This document shows, one piece after another, positions 37,331 through 48,013 of a DNA stretch of 64,000 nucleotides (the stretch's first letter is position 1; each line of letters opens with the position of its first letter). Origin of the DNA: Martelella lutilitoris (GTDB taxonomy: Bacteria; Pseudomonadota; Alphaproteobacteria; Rhizobiales; Rhizobiaceae); the NCBI RefSeq assembly GCF_005924265.1, contig NZ_VCLB01000009.1, forward strand, positions 186,001 through 250,000, written 5' to 3'. The notes under the pieces were generated by a model. The model was given only the letters and a program-made list of their open reading frames with translations. It had not been told where the DNA came from and made no database searches. The position numbers were made by a program, and so were the translations under genes.

Positions 37331-39097
37331 CTACTCCGCTGCGACGCGTTTGTTGCAGGTCTGCCGGCTGATGCGCTGGTCGCGCTTCTGCCTGATGGCG
37401 GCGAGCTGGTCTTCGGCCGGTTCCGCCCCGCCCTCATAGGCCTCAAGGAACTCCAGCAATTCCTCGCGGTAGGCGTAATAATCCGGATGATCGAGCAGCG
37501 CCTTTCGCGAGCGCGGGCGCGGCAGGTCGACCTCCATGATATTGCCGATGCGGGCGTTCGGCCCGTTCGACATCATCACCACCCGGTCGGCGAGCAGGAT
37601 CGCCTCGTCGACGTCGTGGGTGACGCAGATGGCGGTGACCTTGGTGCGCGACCAGACCTCCATCAGCACCTCCTGCAGCTCCCAGCGCGTCAGGCTGTCG
37701 AGCATGCCGAAGGGTTCATCGAGCAGCAAAAGCTTCGGCGACAAGGCAAAGGCGCGGGCAATGCCGACGCGCTGCTTCATGCCGTTCGACATGTCGGCCG
37801 CCGGCCGGTGCATGGCATCGCCAAGGCCGACGCGCTCGAGGTAATATTCGACGATATCGCGGCGTTCGGCGGGGCTTGCCTTCGGATAGACCCGGTCAAC
37901 GCCGAGGGCGACATTCTCGCGCGCCGTCAGCCATGGCATCAGCGAGGGGGCCTGAAACACCACGGCGCGATCCGGCCCGGCGCCGGAAATCTCGCGGCCA
38001 TCGAGAATGATGCCCCCGGCATTGATCGGGTTGAGCCCCGCCGCCATGGAAAGCACCGTCGATTTGCCGCAGCCGGAGTGGCCGATCACGGAAACGAACT
38101 CGCCCTTCTTCATCTTCATGTCGAAACCGTCGACAACGGTCAGCGGGCCCTTGGGCGTCGGATAGATCTTGGTGACGTTGGAAAATTCGACATAGCCGCT
38201 CTCGATGGCCGACTGCGCCTTTTCCCGGTAAGCGGCGGGCAGCGGTTTCGAGGTCGACTTGATCGAGATCGGGACGACATTCGGCAGCGTTTCCACCCGC
38301 GCGGTTTCAGGCTTGGCGCTGACGCCGACATCCATCAGATATTCGGTGATCGACGCGCGCAGGCGGATAAAATCGGGGTCGGAATTCATTGCCGCACGCT
38401 CGCGCGGCCGGGCGATATTCACATCGAAGGACGGGCCGAATGTGGCGTTGGGTCCGGGAGTGAGCGGGACGATCCGGTCGGCCAGAAGAATGGCCTCGTC
38501 GACATCATTGGTGACGAGGATGATGGTCTTCTTCTCTTTCTGCGAGATATCGGCAAGCTCATCCTGCAGCTTTGCTCGGGTCAGCGCATCGAGCGCCGAC
38601 AGCGGCTCGTCGAGCAACAGCAGGTCCGGCTGCATGGCAAGCGCGCGGGCGACCGAGACGCGCTGGCGCATGCCGCCGGAAAGCTCCGACGGCTTGCGGT
38701 CGCGGGCATGTTTCAGGCCAACCATCGCCACATACCAGTCGACGAGTGCGGCCCGCTCCTTCGCCGGTTTGTCCTGATGCACGGCGTCGACGGCAAGCCG
38801 GACATTGGCCTCCACCGAAAGCCAGGGCATCAGCGCATAGTTCTGGAACACGATACCGCGTTTGGGCGATGTGCCCTCGACCGGCGCGCCGCGAAACAGG
38901 ATTTCGCCGCTGTCCGGCTTTTCGAGACCGGCGAGCATCGACATCAGCGTCGTCTTGCCGGCGCCGGAAAAGCCGAGGATGGCGATGAACTCGCCTTCCT
39001 GTACATCGAGCGAAATGTCGGAGAGCACCGGGTTGCGCTTGACGCCTTCGCCAAAGCCCTTTTCGACGTTTCTGAGCTGAAGAATGGGTTTCATCAT
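37331..39097 (-). CDS. Nitrate ABC transporter, two fused ATP-binding domains (NrtC/NrtD type)
   Basis: 588 residues carrying two complete ABC domains. Domain 1 (about 5-235): Walker [10 protein letters not shown], signature LSGGMRQR, Walker [13 protein letters not shown], but the H-loop reads VTNDVDEA with Asn for the switch His. Domain 2 (about 300-535): [29 protein letters not shown] and a normal VTHDVDEA. A linker joins them. Cyanobacterial NrtC and NrtD are separate; here the pair is one chain with one probably degenerate site, so ATP hydrolysis is expected to be asymmetric. AGGAGG precedes the start. Confidence 0.9.
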   Translation of the reverse strand: MMKPILQLRNVEKGFGEGVKRNPVLSDISLDVQEGEFIAILGFSGAGKTTLMSMLAGLEKPDSGEILFRGAPVEGTSPKRGIVFQNYALMPWLSVEANVRLAVDAVHQDKPAKERAALVDWYVAMVGLKHARDRKPSELSGGMRQRVSVARALAMQPDLLLLDEPLSALDALTRAKLQDELADISQKEKKTIILVTNDVDEAILLADRIVPLTPGPNATFGPSFDVNIARPRERAAMNSDPDFIRLRASITEYLMDVGVSAKPETARVETLPNVVPISIKSTSKPLPAAYREKAQSAIESGYVEFSNVTKIYPTPKGPLTVVDGFDMKMKKGEFVSVIGHSGCGKSTVLSMAAGLNPINAGGIILDGREISGAGPDRAVVFQAPSLMPWLTARENVALGVDRVYPKASPAERRDIVEYYLERVGLGDAMHRPAADMSNGMKQRVGIARAFALSPKLLLLDEPFGMLDSLTRWELQEVLMEVWSRTKVTAICVTHDVDEAILLADRVVMMSNGPNARIGNIMEVDLPRPRSRKALLDHPDYYAYREELLEFLEAYEGGAEPAEDQLAAIRQKRDQRISRQTCNKRVAAE

Positions 39098-39104
39098 GCC
39101 CTCC

Positions 39105-40181
39105 TTAGCGGTTCGCCGAATAGGTGAAGGCGGTCTGCAGCGCGAACATCACCCGGTCGAGGAAGAAGCCGATCAGGCCGATGGTGATCACCGCGACCAT
39201 GATGCGGGCGAGCGAATCCGATGAGCCGTTCTGGAACTCATCCCAGACGAACTTGCCGAGGCCGGGGTTCTGCGCCAGCATTTCCGCGGCGATCAGCACC
39301 ATCCAGCCCACACCGAGCGAAAGCCGCATGCCGGTGAAGATCAGCGGCAGCGAGGACGGCAGCACCAGCTTGCGGATCGTCGTCCAGGTGGAAAGCTGCA
39401 ACACCTTGCCGACATTGACGAGGTCGCGGTCGATGGAGGCGACGCCGAGCGCGGTATTTATGATCGTCGGCCAGATGGAACAGAGCGTCACCGTGATCGC
39501 CGAGATCACCATGGATTTCGGCAGAAGGTCGTTCTGGCTTTCGTAAAGCGCCGCGACCACCATCGTCACGATCGGCAGCCAGGCAAGCGGGGAGACCGGC
39601 TTGAACAGCTGGATCAGCGGATTGATCGCACCCTCGAAGGTTTTCGACAAGCCGCAGGCGATGCCGACCGGAACGGCAATCAGCGTGCCGATGAAAAAGC
39701 CGAGCGCGACCGTCATCAGCGAGGTCCAGATCTGGTCGAAATAGGTCGGCTTGCCGGTATAGGGTCTGACCTTGACGCGGTCGGCATAGCCCTCGGCGAT
39801 CAACATCTGATTGCGCGCGTCCTGCCGGGCGTAGAATGCCTCGGCCTTCTGCCGCTCGGCAAAATGATCGTCCATCAGCGCCTCGGCCTGCTGGAACACC
39901 GCCGCCGGTCCGGGGATCGCGCCAAGCGAGGTCTGCACCTTCGGCGCGAGATACGCCCAGGCCGCGAGAAAGGCGAGAATGCCGATGAGCGGCACCAGCA
40001 GCATCTGCTTCAGATCCGCCCATTGTTCCGACGGCGTGTCGCCGGCGGCAAGCTTCAGCAGCGGCACGACGAAGCCGAGGCCGAAAGGGGCGAGCACCTT
40101 GCCCGCCCGGTTGATCCGGGCGATGCGCCGTTCGCGGCGGGCGGCGATTTCGGGGTCCAGAATGTCCGTTGCAATGGTCAT
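39105..40181 (-). CDS. nrtB: Nitrate ABC transporter permease NrtB
   Basis: 358 residues. A long N-terminal cytoplasmic stretch, one early helix ([18 protein letters not shown]) and then the binding-protein-dependent permease core of about five helices, with the EAA-like loop around [27 protein letters not shown]. Family NrtB/CmpB/SsuC. Lies between nrtA and the fused ATPase gene, 7 bp before the latter. Confidence 0.93.
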   Translation of the reverse strand: MTIATDILDPEIAARRERRIARINRAGKVLAPFGLGFVVPLLKLAAGDTPSEQWADLKQMLLVPLIGILAFLAAWAYLAPKVQTSLGAIPGPAAVFQQAEALMDDHFAERQKAEAFYARQDARNQMLIAEGYADRVKVRPYTGKPTYFDQIWTSLMTVALGFFIGTLIAVPVGIACGLSKTFEGAINPLIQLFKPVSPLAWLPIVTMVVAALYESQNDLLPKSMVISAITVTLCSIWPTIINTALGVASIDRDLVNVGKVLQLSTWTTIRKLVLPSSLPLIFTGMRLSLGVGWMVLIAAEMLAQNPGLGKFVWDEFQNGSSDSLARIMVAVITIGLIGFFLDRVMFALQTAFTYSANR

Positions 40182-40216
40182 GGCGCCTTCCTTGTCCGTG
40201 CTCGTTTCAATCGCGC

Positions 40217-41590
40217 TCAGCGGCCGGCGATCTTGTTGCCGTCGATCACCTCATCGCCCTTCAGGCCGATCGGGAAGCTTTCGAGATAGGCGTTGGGCTG
40301 GCGGCCGTCATAGGTCACGCCGTCGATGAACTCGTTTGTCGCGGGCTTGTAGCCATCGGTGTCGAAGGGGAAGTCGGCTTCCGTGGCATGGCCCTCCTCG
40401 ATCAACTGGCGCGCCGCTTCCAGATAGATATCCGGCAGGTAGACGGAACGGGCGACCTCGTCATACCAGCCGTCTTCCTGCGGCTCGGCGATCTGGCCCC
40501 AGCGGCGCATCTGGGTGAGATACCAGATGGCGTCGGAATAATAGGGATAGGTCGCATAGTGGCGGAAAAAGACATTGAAGTCCTCCGCCGTGCGCTTGTC
40601 GCCCTTCTCATATTCGAACGTGCCAGTCATCGAATTGGCGATCACCTCGGCATCGGCCCCGACATATTCCGGCCGCGAGAGGATCTCGACCGCCTCTTCG
40701 CGGTTGGCATTGTCGTTCTCGTCCAGCCACATGGCGGCGCGGATCAGCGCCTTGGTCAGACCCAGCGTCGTCTGCGGATATTTTTGGGTGAATTCCTCGG
40801 TCAGGCCGAAGACCTTTTCCGGATTGTTCTTCCAGATGTCGTAATCGGTGACGACCGGCACGCCGATGCCCTTGAACACGGCCGCCTGGTTCCACGGTTC
40901 GCCGACGCAATAGCCTTCGATCGTGCCCGCCTCCATCGTCGCCGGCATCTGCGGCGGCGGGGTGACGGAAAGCAGCGCATCGGCCTGGATCTGGCCGGAA
41001 ATGTCGCCCGGCGAATAGTAGCCGGGATTGATGCCGCCGGCGGCCAGCCAGTAGCGCAGCTCGTAATTATGCGTGGAGACCGGGAAGACCATGCCCATCT
41101 TGAACGGCTTGCCCTCGGCCTTGTAGGCCTCGACCACCGGCTTCAGCGCATCGGCCTTGATCGGGTGTCGCGGCTTGCCATCGGCACCTGTAGGAATATT
41201 TTCCTTCATCCGGTCCCAGACCGCATTCGAAACCGTGATCGCATTGCCGTTGAGGTCCATCGAGAACGGCGTGACGATATGCGCCTCGGTGCCATAGCCG
41301 ATGGTTGCCGCCAGCGGCTGCCCGGCCAGCATATGCGCACCGTCGAGCTCGCCGGTGATCACCCGGTCGAGCAGCACCTTCCAGTTCGCCTGCGCCTCAA
41401 GCGTGACATAAAGCCCCTCATCCTCGAAGAAATGCATCTCCTTGGCGATCGCCAGCGGCGCCATGTCCGTCAGCTTGATGAAGCCGATGGTCAGTTCGTC
41501 CTTTTCCGGAAACAGCATTTCGGCGTGGGCGGCCGTCGCCGCGAATGTCAGCGAACAGAGCATGGTGGCGGAGCAAAGGAAATGGCGCAT
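40217..41590 (-). CDS. nrtA: Nitrate-binding protein NrtA
   Basis: 457 residues with a signal peptide ending AAHA-EM and no lipobox, so soluble and periplasmic. The CmpA/NrtA family core begins [30 protein letters not shown] and includes [24 protein letters not shown] and [11 protein letters not shown]. First gene of nrtA-nrtB-nrtCD-nirB-nirD-cysG. Its leader holds an ANTAR-type hairpin and an intrinsic terminator, so expression should depend on NasT antitermination. Cytoplasmic NasS (42098-43324) is a paralogue. Confidence 0.95.
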   Translation of the reverse strand: MRHFLCSATMLCSLTFAATAAHAEMLFPEKDELTIGFIKLTDMAPLAIAKEMHFFEDEGLYVTLEAQANWKVLLDRVITGELDGAHMLAGQPLAATIGYGTEAHIVTPFSMDLNGNAITVSNAVWDRMKENIPTGADGKPRHPIKADALKPVVEAYKAEGKPFKMGMVFPVSTHNYELRYWLAAGGINPGYYSPGDISGQIQADALLSVTPPPQMPATMEAGTIEGYCVGEPWNQAAVFKGIGVPVVTDYDIWKNNPEKVFGLTEEFTQKYPQTTLGLTKALIRAAMWLDENDNANREEAVEILSRPEYVGADAEVIANSMTGTFEYEKGDKRTAEDFNVFFRHYATYPYYSDAIWYLTQMRRWGQIAEPQEDGWYDEVARSVYLPDIYLEAARQLIEEGHATEADFPFDTDGYKPATNEFIDGVTYDGRQPNAYLESFPIGLKGDEVIDGNKIAGR

Positions 41591-41623
41591 GGCGTTCTCC
41601 TGATGGATGAGGAATGTCGGATA

Positions 41624-41683
41624 AAAACGAAAAAAGCCGCCTAACGGTCATCGTGCCAGTTCTGGCGCGATTGCGTTGGCGGC
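41624..41683 (-). terminator. Attenuator in the nrtA leader
   Basis: On the minus strand GCCGCCAACG (41683-41674) pairs with CGTT-A-GGCGGC (41646-41636, one bulged A), followed by TTTTTTCGTTTTT. It ends about 35 bp before the nrtA start, so it must be overridden for expression. Confidence 0.8.
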
Positions 41684-41690
41684 GTTGCCT

Positions 41691-41710
41691 GGCACCCTCC
41701 ATTGGGCACC
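41691..41710 (-). promoter_or_regulatory. ANTAR-type hexaloop hairpin in the nrtA leader
   Basis: RNA stem GGUGCCC/GGGUGCC (7 bp with two G-U pairs) closing the hexaloop AAUGGA, with A at position 1 and G at position 4 as in ANTAR target RNAs. It is 7 bp upstream of the attenuator stem. A second hairpin (41738-41762) precedes it. Confidence 0.7.
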
Positions 41711-41789
41711 GAATTCTTGAGACTTATGGAAACACACAATGTCGCTTCAGACAAGCGGCATTGACGGATTTTTGCATAAAAAATATCTT

Positions 41790-41807
41790 CAGCAGAATAC
41801 TGCCCAT
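41790..41807 (-). promoter_or_regulatory. Candidate sigma-54 promoter of nrtA
   Basis: Minus strand ATGGGCAGTATTCTGCTG: TGG-N9-TGC, giving the GG-N10-GC spacing of -24/-12 promoters, just upstream of the leader hairpins. Match outside the invariant dinucleotides is modest. Confidence 0.4.
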
Positions 41808-41879
41808 ATTTTATGCAATTGCATTCGAGAAGAGCATACTGAGGTCTCGGCTGAACAAACCCCACCCTACCCATACCGG

Positions 41880-41991
41880 GTCATCCTCGGGCTTGACCCG
41901 AGGATCCAGGCCGCACGGCAAACGGCAGAAAAATGTTCATGAATTCAATCGCTTGCATCGCCTGGATGCTCGGGTCAAGCCCGAGCATGAC
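41880..41991. repeat. RIME-like intergenic palindromic element
   Basis: Two 31-base arms (41880-41910 and 41961-41991) are inverted copies with 29 matches; each arm is itself a palindrome centred on CTCGGGTCAAGCCCGAG. The 50-bp centre is AT-richer. The layout matches mosaic repeats known from rhizobial intergenic regions. It lies between nasS and the nrtA promoter. Confidence 0.7.
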
Positions 41992-42097
41992 GCAGGTGGA
42001 GGGGTAGAATGGCCAGCAAGGAAACACGACAGATGGCTAATTCGGACAGCAGTGGGCCTGACGGAGGTGGCTGGCGCGGGCTTTGTCTGCAGTCTGC

Positions 42098-43324
42098 TCA
42101 GATCGCCGCCTTCTGCTGTTCGATATAGGCACCCACCTGATCAGGATCGAAGGTCTGGCCGTCGAAAAAGCCGTCGGGACCGAGGATGAGACCGCCGGCG
42201 CTCGCGCCCACCGGCGTCGGCGCCTTCAGCGCGCCCTCCACCTTCAGGCTCGCCCCCGGGAGCGGCGTATGCAGCGGCTGAAGCGCCTTGCGGTAGATAT
42301 CCGGCCGGTAGCTCATTTTCGCGATCTCGGCGTTTTCGGCCGAGTGATCGCAAAGCCCCCAGCGCACGATCTGGCTGTAAAACCACAGCGCATGGCTCTG
42401 CCAGGGAAAGGTCGCGGCCTTGGCGGAGGTCAGGAAGAAATCCTCGACCGTGGTTTCCGCCCTTTCGCTGACCGCCAGCGTGCCGGAGAACAGCGGCTCG
42501 AGCATCGCCCGGTCGACATCGAGATGGCCCGGCTCGGCGAGGATCGCGGCCAGTTCCGGGTGGTTTTCCGGCGCGGCCGCCCATTGCGAGGCCCGGTAGA
42601 GGCCGCGCAGCAGCGCCGCCACGGTCTCCTCGTTGGCCTCCACGAAATCGGCCGGCAATGCCAGCACCTTTTCCGGGCTGGAGCGCCAGATCTTCGCCTT
42701 GACGGTGACGATCCGCGCCGCGCCGCGCCGTGCGGCAATCGTGTTCCACGGCTCGCCGGCGCAATAGCCATCGATCCGCCCGGCTTCCACCGCATCCGGC
42801 ATGAAGGGGGGCGGCAGTACCACGATCTCGATATCCCGGTCCGGGTCGATGCCGTTCGCGGCCAGCCAGTAGCGCAGTTCGAGATTGTGCCCGGAAAACA
42901 CATAGACGACGCCGAAGCGCAGCTTCGGCAGGCCTTCCGCCCGTCTCGCCGCAATCACCCGTTTCAGCGCCGCGCCCGCCTTCGCCGGATCGAGGTCGCT
43001 TTCATCGCCCTCCGCTTCCATCGCAGCACCGAGCGCCGCCGACACCGTCACCGCATTGCCGCCGAGGCCGAGCGCGATCGGCGCCACCAGTTTCGGCGCC
43101 AGCGGAAACAGGCCGAGATTGGCGGCAATCGGCATCGGCGCCAGCACATGCGCGGCCTGCAGGCTGCCGACGGCCAGCCTGTCGCGGATCGCGCTCCACG
43201 AGGTCTCGCGCGTGAGGCGGACCTTCAGCCCCTCCTCGATGAAAAAGCCCTTGGCCTCGGCCGCCAGAACGATGGCGCTGTCGAGAAGCGGTACAAATCC
43301 GATTGAAAGGTCCTGCATCTTCAT
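42098..43324 (-). CDS. nasS: Nitrate-sensing regulator NasS
   Basis: 408 residues of the NrtA/CmpA family without a signal peptide (MKMQDLSIGFVPLLDSAIVLAAEAKGFF), hence cytoplasmic. Such proteins bind NasT when nitrate is absent and release it when nitrate or nitrite binds. Ligand-pocket motifs parallel NrtA: WLAANGIDPD, YCAGEPWNTIAA. Its ATG overlaps the nasT stop by four bases, fitting a tight NasS-NasT pair. Confidence 0.9.
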   Translation of the reverse strand: MKMQDLSIGFVPLLDSAIVLAAEAKGFFIEEGLKVRLTRETSWSAIRDRLAVGSLQAAHVLAPMPIAANLGLFPLAPKLVAPIALGLGGNAVTVSAALGAAMEAEGDESDLDPAKAGAALKRVIAARRAEGLPKLRFGVVYVFSGHNLELRYWLAANGIDPDRDIEIVVLPPPFMPDAVEAGRIDGYCAGEPWNTIAARRGAARIVTVKAKIWRSSPEKVLALPADFVEANEETVAALLRGLYRASQWAAAPENHPELAAILAEPGHLDVDRAMLEPLFSGTLAVSERAETTVEDFFLTSAKAATFPWQSHALWFYSQIVRWGLCDHSAENAEIAKMSYRPDIYRKALQPLHTPLPGASLKVEGALKAPTPVGASAGGLILGPDGFFDGQTFDPDQVGAYIEQQKAAI

Positions 43325-43911
43325 CTCTCCAGCATCTCGAACGTCATGATCAGGCTCTGCGCCACATCGACAATCTTGCGGTTCTGGTCCATCGCCGTGC
43401 GCCGCAGCAGCGCATAGGCCTTTTCCTCGTCCATGCCGCGCGATTTCATCAAAAGCGCCTTGGCGCGGTCGACCACCTTGCGGTTTTCGAGTTGGCTCTT
43501 CGCCGCCTCAAGCTCCTGCGCCATGCGCGAAAACGCGTTGAAGCGAGAGATCGCCATGTCGAGGATCGGCTTCACCCGTTCCTGCTTCAACCCGTCGACG
43601 ACATAGGCCGAAACGCCTGCCTCGACGGCTGCATGGATGGTTTCGGCATCGGACCGGTCGACGAACATCGCAATCGGCTTTTTAACCGTGCGCGACAGCA
43701 CGAACAGGCTTTCGAGCATGTCGCGATTGGGGTTTTCGATATCGATCACGATCACATCGGGCGACAGCCGCTCGATCGTGCGGGCGACGCCGACCAGTTC
43801 CTCCACCACGGTGACATTATGGTGGCCGGCCTTGAGCAGGCCGTCCCTGATGATGGCGGCGCGGATCGCGTTTTCATCGATGACAAGGATCGCCAGATCG
43901 CTGTTATTCAT
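43321..43911 (-). CDS. nasT: ANTAR-domain antiterminator NasT
   Basis: 196 residues: receiver-like N-terminal domain (AILVIDENAIRAAIIRDGL, Asp in VIVIDIENPN), coiled coil, and a C-terminal ANTAR RNA-binding domain (VVDRAKALLMKSRGMDEEKAYALLRRTAMDQNRKIVDVAQSLI). It should bind the hexaloop hairpins in the nasA and nrtA leaders and prevent terminator formation when freed from NasS. It follows nasA by 21 bp, so it may partly control its own synthesis. Confidence 0.95.
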   Translation of the reverse strand: MNNSDLAILVIDENAIRAAIIRDGLLKAGHHNVTVVEELVGVARTIERLSPDVIVIDIENPNRDMLESLFVLSRTVKKPIAMFVDRSDAETIHAAVEAGVSAYVVDGLKQERVKPILDMAISRFNAFSRMAQELEAAKSQLENRKVVDRAKALLMKSRGMDEEKAYALLRRTAMDQNRKIVDVAQSLIMTFEMLER

Positions 43912-43932
43912 GAGGCGGCTTCCGCAAAACGG

Positions 43933-46900
43933 TCAATAGACATCGCGCATATAACGTTTTTCCCTGATCAGCGTCTTAACGTAGCCTTCGGCGGCCGCTT
44001 TCGAAAGCCCGCCATGGGTCTCGGCAATCGCCCTAAGCGCGGCATCCACATCCTTCGCCATGCGGCTCGCATCGCCGCAGACATAGAAATGCGCGCCCTC
44101 CTCCAGCCAGTTCCAGATTTCTCGGCCGTTTTCCGCCATGCGGTGCTGGACATAAATCTTCTCCGCCTGGTCGCGCGAAAAGGCGGTGTCGAAGCGGGTG
44201 AGCAACCCGCCCTTCAGCCAGGCCTCGATCTCGTCGCGGTAGTAATAGCCGCTCGCGCGCGATTGCTCGCCGAAGAACAGCCAGTTCGCCCCGCCTGCGC
44301 CCGCCGCTTCGCGATCCTGCAGAAAGGCGCGGAACGGCGCGATGCCGGTGCCCGGCCCGACCATGATCGCCGGCGTGTCCGGATCGGCGGGCGGACGGAA
44401 ATGCGCCTGTTTCTTCACCGAAACGCGTACCGGCGCCTCCGCCGCCCTGTCGGCCAGAAACGCCGAGGCGACGCCCTTGCGGCTTTTACCGTGTCGGGCA
44501 TGGCGCAGCACCGAAACCGTCAGGTGGATTTCATCCGGGCTCGCCTTCGGGCTGGAGGCAATCGAATAGAGCCGCGACTTGAGCTTCTTCAGATGGTCGC
44601 AGAACACCTGCCCGTCGACGGGTTTCGGCGCCATGGCGAGAATATCGGCGATCTGCCGCCCCCAGAGCCAGTCGTTGAGGGCTTTCCGGTCGGCCGAATT
44701 TGTCAGCGCCTTCAGCGTTTCATGGCCGCTGAAATCCGCCCACCATTTGAGGAAATCCGGATGCGGCTGGCCGATTTCGAAATGATCGCGCAACGCCTCG
44801 CCGATGCCGATATCGTGGCCATTGATGCCGGAAATCGGCGTTTCCGCCGGCAATTGCAGAGAGGTCAGGATTTCCTCGACAAGCTCGGGGCAGTTGCGCG
44901 GCATAACGGAAAGCGCATCGCCCGCCTCGTAATCCGCCGCGCCATCGACCCGGAAGCCGAACTGGCGCACCTCCTTGGCGCTGCCAGCGCCGCTCAGCAG
45001 CCGGTTGATGCTCAGTTCTGCCGTCACGGTTTGCGGCGGTTTGCGCCCGTTGGCTCGGACGGCGCTTTCAGCCGCGACCGGTGGGCCATTCGAAGACCCG
45101 GAAAGAGCGGCCATCGCCGCTGAAACCGCGTCCGCCTCCTCGCCCGCATCCAGCGTGCGGCAGGCCGTCAGCCGCGCCGCGCCGAGCGCCTCAAACCGGG
45201 CATCCAGTTTCCGGCCGAAGCCGCAGAACTGGTCGTAGGAACTGTCGCCCATCGCCACCACGGCATAGCTGAGGTCCTCAAGGCGGGGCGCATCCTCGCG
45301 CAAAAGCGCCGCCCAGAAATCGGCAGCATGATCGGGCGGATCGCCATCGCCGAAGGTGCTGACGACAAAGAGCGCAGGGTCCTTTGTCGCAAGGTCATGC
45401 GGCGAGACCGCGTCGAGCGGGCGCAACGCCGCGCGGTAACCCGCCGCGCCAAGCGCGTCGCAAAGATCGGTGGCCGCCATTTCCGCAGTCCCCGTCTGCG
45501 AGGCGAAGAACACGGAGACACCGGGCTTTGACGGGTCCGTGTCCGGCTGCCCGTCCTTGCCTTCGGCCAACGCCGGCGCGGCCTCGACCTTGCCCCGCGC
45601 AGCCACCGGCGCATCGGGCTCTACCGCCGCCACGCGGGCGAGCGCGACCGCCGTCACCTTGAATTCCGGCTGCAGCGATATCGGATCGACGGCATCGCCG
45701 GTCACCGCATTGACAGCCAGCTGATCGCCGAACACATCGTTCCAGTGGAACGGCGCGAACAGCGCGCCAGGCGAGACCCTGTCGGTGATGACGGCGGGCA
45801 GCACTGCGTTGCCATGGCGCGAGGTCACTGAAACACGGTCATTTTCGCAGATATTAAGCGCCGTCGCATCGGCCGAATTGATCTCGACAAAGGGCGCTGC
45901 ATTGAGCTTGTTCAGTCGGGCGACCTTGCCGGTTTTGGTCATGGTGTGCCACTGGTGCTGAAGCCTGCCGGTGTTGAGAATGAACGGGTAATCGTCATCC
46001 GGCATCTCCGCCGGTCCGGCATGCGGTCGCGGCCAGAATTTCGCCCGGCCGCTTTCGGTGGCGAATTTCAATCCTGCATCAGGCGCGCGATAGCGGATCG
46101 GATTGCGCGTGGTTTGCAAAGCCTCGGGTGCCGGCCACTGGATGCTGCCCTCGCGCAGCCGCTCATGCGTGACGCCGGAAATGTCATAGCCGGTCGCGGA
46201 ATTGGAGAACTGCCGGATCTCGTCAAAGACTTCTGCCGCACTCTCATAGCTGAAGGCATGTTCATAGCCCATGGCGCAGGCGACTTTCGCGATGATCTGC
46301 CAGTCCGGCAACGCCTCGCCCGGCGCCTTCGCGGCGGCCGCCGTCAGCGCCATGTTGCGCTCGGAATTGACCATGACGCCATCGGCCTCGAAGGACACCG
46401 CCGCCGGCAGCAGGATATCGGCATAGGGCGTGGTTTCGGTTTCGGCATAGGCATCCTGCACCGCAACGAATTCGGCGCGTTCGAGTGCTGCCGTCACCGT
46501 CTTGCGGTTGGCGACGCTGGCGACCGGATTGGTGCAGATGATCCACGCGGCCCTGATTGCGCCAGTCTTCATCGCCTCGAACATGGCGATGGTGCCGGTG
46601 CCCTCTTCCGCGCGGATCGTGCCGGGCTGAAGCCCCCATTGCTCTTCGCAAAAGCGCCGGTCACCTTCCACCAGCGCCGAACGCTGCCCCGGCAAGCCCG
46701 GCCCCATATAGCCCATCTCGCGCCCGCCCATGGCATTCGGCTGGCCCGTCAGCGAGAATGGTCCGCTGCCGGGCCGACAGATCTTTCCGGTAGCCAGATG
46801 CAGATTGCAGATGGCATTGGTGTTGAACGTGCCCTGGACCGACTGATTGAGCCCCATGGTCCAGAACGTCATGAATTCGGCGGCGGCAAGCACCATGTCG

Positions 46901-47736
46901 GCAGTCGCCCTGATGTCCTCGACCTTGAGGCCGGTGATCGCCGCAACCCGCTCCGGCAGATAGTCGGCGAGGAATGTGGGCATATCCGCCCAGCCATCGG
47001 TATGGGCCTCGACAAAGGCCTGATCGACGCCGCCGGCCTCTGCAATCAGATGCAGGAGGCCGTTCAGCAGCGCGAGGTCGGTTCCGGGTTTCGGCGCAAG
47101 ATGCAGATCGGCCTTTTCGGCGGTCGCCGTGCGGCGCGGATCGACGACGATCAGCTTCGCGCCCTGCTTGACCCGGTCCATCATCCGCAGGAACAGGATC
47201 GGATGGCAATCGGCCATGTTCGAGCCAATCACGAGGAACAGATCGGCCCTCTCGATATCGTCATAAGACCCCGGCGGTGCATCCGCGCCGAGCGACAGCT
47301 TGTAGCCGGACCCGGCGCTGGCCATGCAGAGCCTGGAGTTGGATTCGATATGGCGGGTGCGCAAAAATCCCTTGGCGAGCTTGTTGGCGAGATATTGCGC
47401 CTCCATCGACATCTGACCGGAGACATAGAGCGCAACCGCGTCCGGCCCGCGGCGGTCGGCAATGGCGCGCAGCCGACCGGCCGTTTCGGCAATCGCCGCA
47501 TCGATGAAGACAGCCTCCGGCGCAACGCCCGCACCCCGGACCAGCGCGGTTTCGAGACGACCGGGCGCGGCAATCGCCTCATGCGCGGTCTTGCCCTTGG
47601 TGCAGAGCCGCCCGCGATTGGCCGGATGGTCCTTGTCACCCGAAAGCCTTACAATTCGCCCGTCCTCGACATCGAGCACCACGCCGCAGCCGACGCCGCA
47701 ATAGGGACAGACGCTTTTGACGGTCTCTACCCCCAT
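43933..47736 (-). CDS. nasA: Assimilatory nitrate reductase fused to a CPR-type flavoprotein reductase
   Basis: 1267 residues. N-terminal half: molybdopterin nitrate reductase with the [4Fe-4S] motif [10 protein letters not shown] plus LCTKGK, the molybdenum Cys in [19 protein letters not shown] and a C-terminal molydop-binding domain ([19 protein letters not shown]). From about residue 730: flavodoxin FMN domain ([30 protein letters not shown]), FAD domain (RLYSIASSP) and NADPH domain ([18 protein letters not shown]) as in CysJ. The single chain should carry electrons from NAD(P)H to nitrate without a separate NasC/NarB partner. ATG 47736 is preferred since an earlier in-frame start lies within the leader terminator. 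Confidence 0.95.
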   Translation of the reverse strand: MGVETVKSVCPYCGVGCGVVLDVEDGRIVRLSGDKDHPANRGRLCTKGKTAHEAIAAPGRLETALVRGAGVAPEAVFIDAAIAETAGRLRAIADRRGPDAVALYVSGQMSMEAQYLANKLAKGFLRTRHIESNSRLCMASAGSGYKLSLGADAPPGSYDDIERADLFLVIGSNMADCHPILFLRMMDRVKQGAKLIVVDPRRTATAEKADLHLAPKPGTDLALLNGLLHLIAEAGGVDQAFVEAHTDGWADMPTFLADYLPERVAAITGLKVEDIRATADMVLAAAEFMTFWTMGLNQSVQGTFNTNAICNLHLATGKICRPGSGPFSLTGQPNAMGGREMGYMGPGLPGQRSALVEGDRRFCEEQWGLQPGTIRAEEGTGTIAMFEAMKTGAIRAAWIICTNPVASVANRKTVTAALERAEFVAVQDAYAETETTPYADILLPAAVSFEADGVMVNSERNMALTAAAAKAPGEALPDWQIIAKVACAMGYEHAFSYESAAEVFDEIRQFSNSATGYDISGVTHERLREGSIQWPAPEALQTTRNPIRYRAPDAGLKFATESGRAKFWPRPHAGPAEMPDDDYPFILNTGRLQHQWHTMTKTGKVARLNKLNAAPFVEINSADATALNICENDRVSVTSRHGNAVLPAVITDRVSPGALFAPFHWNDVFGDQLAVNAVTGDAVDPISLQPEFKVTAVALARVAAVEPDAPVAARGKVEAAPALAEGKDGQPDTDPSKPGVSVFFASQTGTAEMAATDLCDALGAAGYRAALRPLDAVSPHDLATKDPALFVVSTFGDGDPPDHAADFWAALLREDAPRLEDLSYAVVAMGDSSYDQFCGFGRKLDARFEALGAARLTACRTLDAGEEADAVSAAMAALSGSSNGPPVAAESAVRANGRKPPQTVTAELSINRLLSGAGSAKEVRQFGFRVDGAADYEAGDALSVMPRNCPELVEEILTSLQLPAETPISGINGHDIGIGEALRDHFEIGQPHPDFLKWWADFSGHETLKALTNSADRKALNDWLWGRQIADILAMAPKPVDGQVFCDHLKKLKSRLYSIASSPKASPDEIHLTVSVLRHARHGKSRKGVASAFLADRAAEAPVRVSVKKQAHFRPPADPDTPAIMVGPGTGIAPFRAFLQDREAAGAGGANWLFFGEQSRASGYYYRDEIEAWLKGGLLTRFDTAFSRDQAEKIYVQHRMAENGREIWNWLEEGAHFYVCGDASRMAKDVDAALRAIAETHGGLSKAAAEGYVKTLIREKRYMRDVY

Positions 47737-47848
47737 CGCCGCCCCCCGCTCTGAAAAGGGCTGACGATTGACGGGAACCGGAGATGACGCGCAGAATTGA
47801 TGATCCGCCGGGGTGGCATCGACTTTCCTCGCTGTCTGAAATGAAAAC

Positions 47849-47911
47849 AAAAAAAGCCGCGGCATCATTCGAAGCGCTCCCTTTCAGGAAACGGTTCTCA
47901 GATCCGCAGCT
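47849..47911 (-). terminator. Attenuator in the nasA leader
   Basis: Minus-strand stem AGCTGCGG (47911-47904) with CCGCGGCT (47862-47855), one G-U pair, followed by seven T. It is about 110 bp upstream of the nasA start. Confidence 0.75.
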
Positions 47912-47920
47912 TTGCGATGG

Positions 47921-47940
47921 AATGCCCGCCATTGGACATT
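47921..47940 (-). promoter_or_regulatory. ANTAR-type hexaloop hairpin in the nasA leader
   Basis: RNA stem AAUGUCC/GGGCAUU (7 bp, one G-U) closing hexaloop AAUGGC, with A1 and G4. It sits 9 bp upstream of the attenuator stem, the same order as in the nrtA leader. Confidence 0.7.
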
Positions 47941-48013
47941 GGTGCATAAACGATAGTCCGACACGCGGCGACTTTCAAGTCCGCCGGCTGAATTGCAGGT
48001 GCGGGGCATCACA

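Noticed and set aside
34722-37439. 905-codon plus-strand open frame opposite nirB
   Set aside because: Shadow of a GC-rich gene; nirB motifs on the minus strand are unambiguous.
45946-47754. 602-codon plus-strand open frame opposite nasA
   Set aside because: Antisense shadow; composition follows codon positions of nasA.
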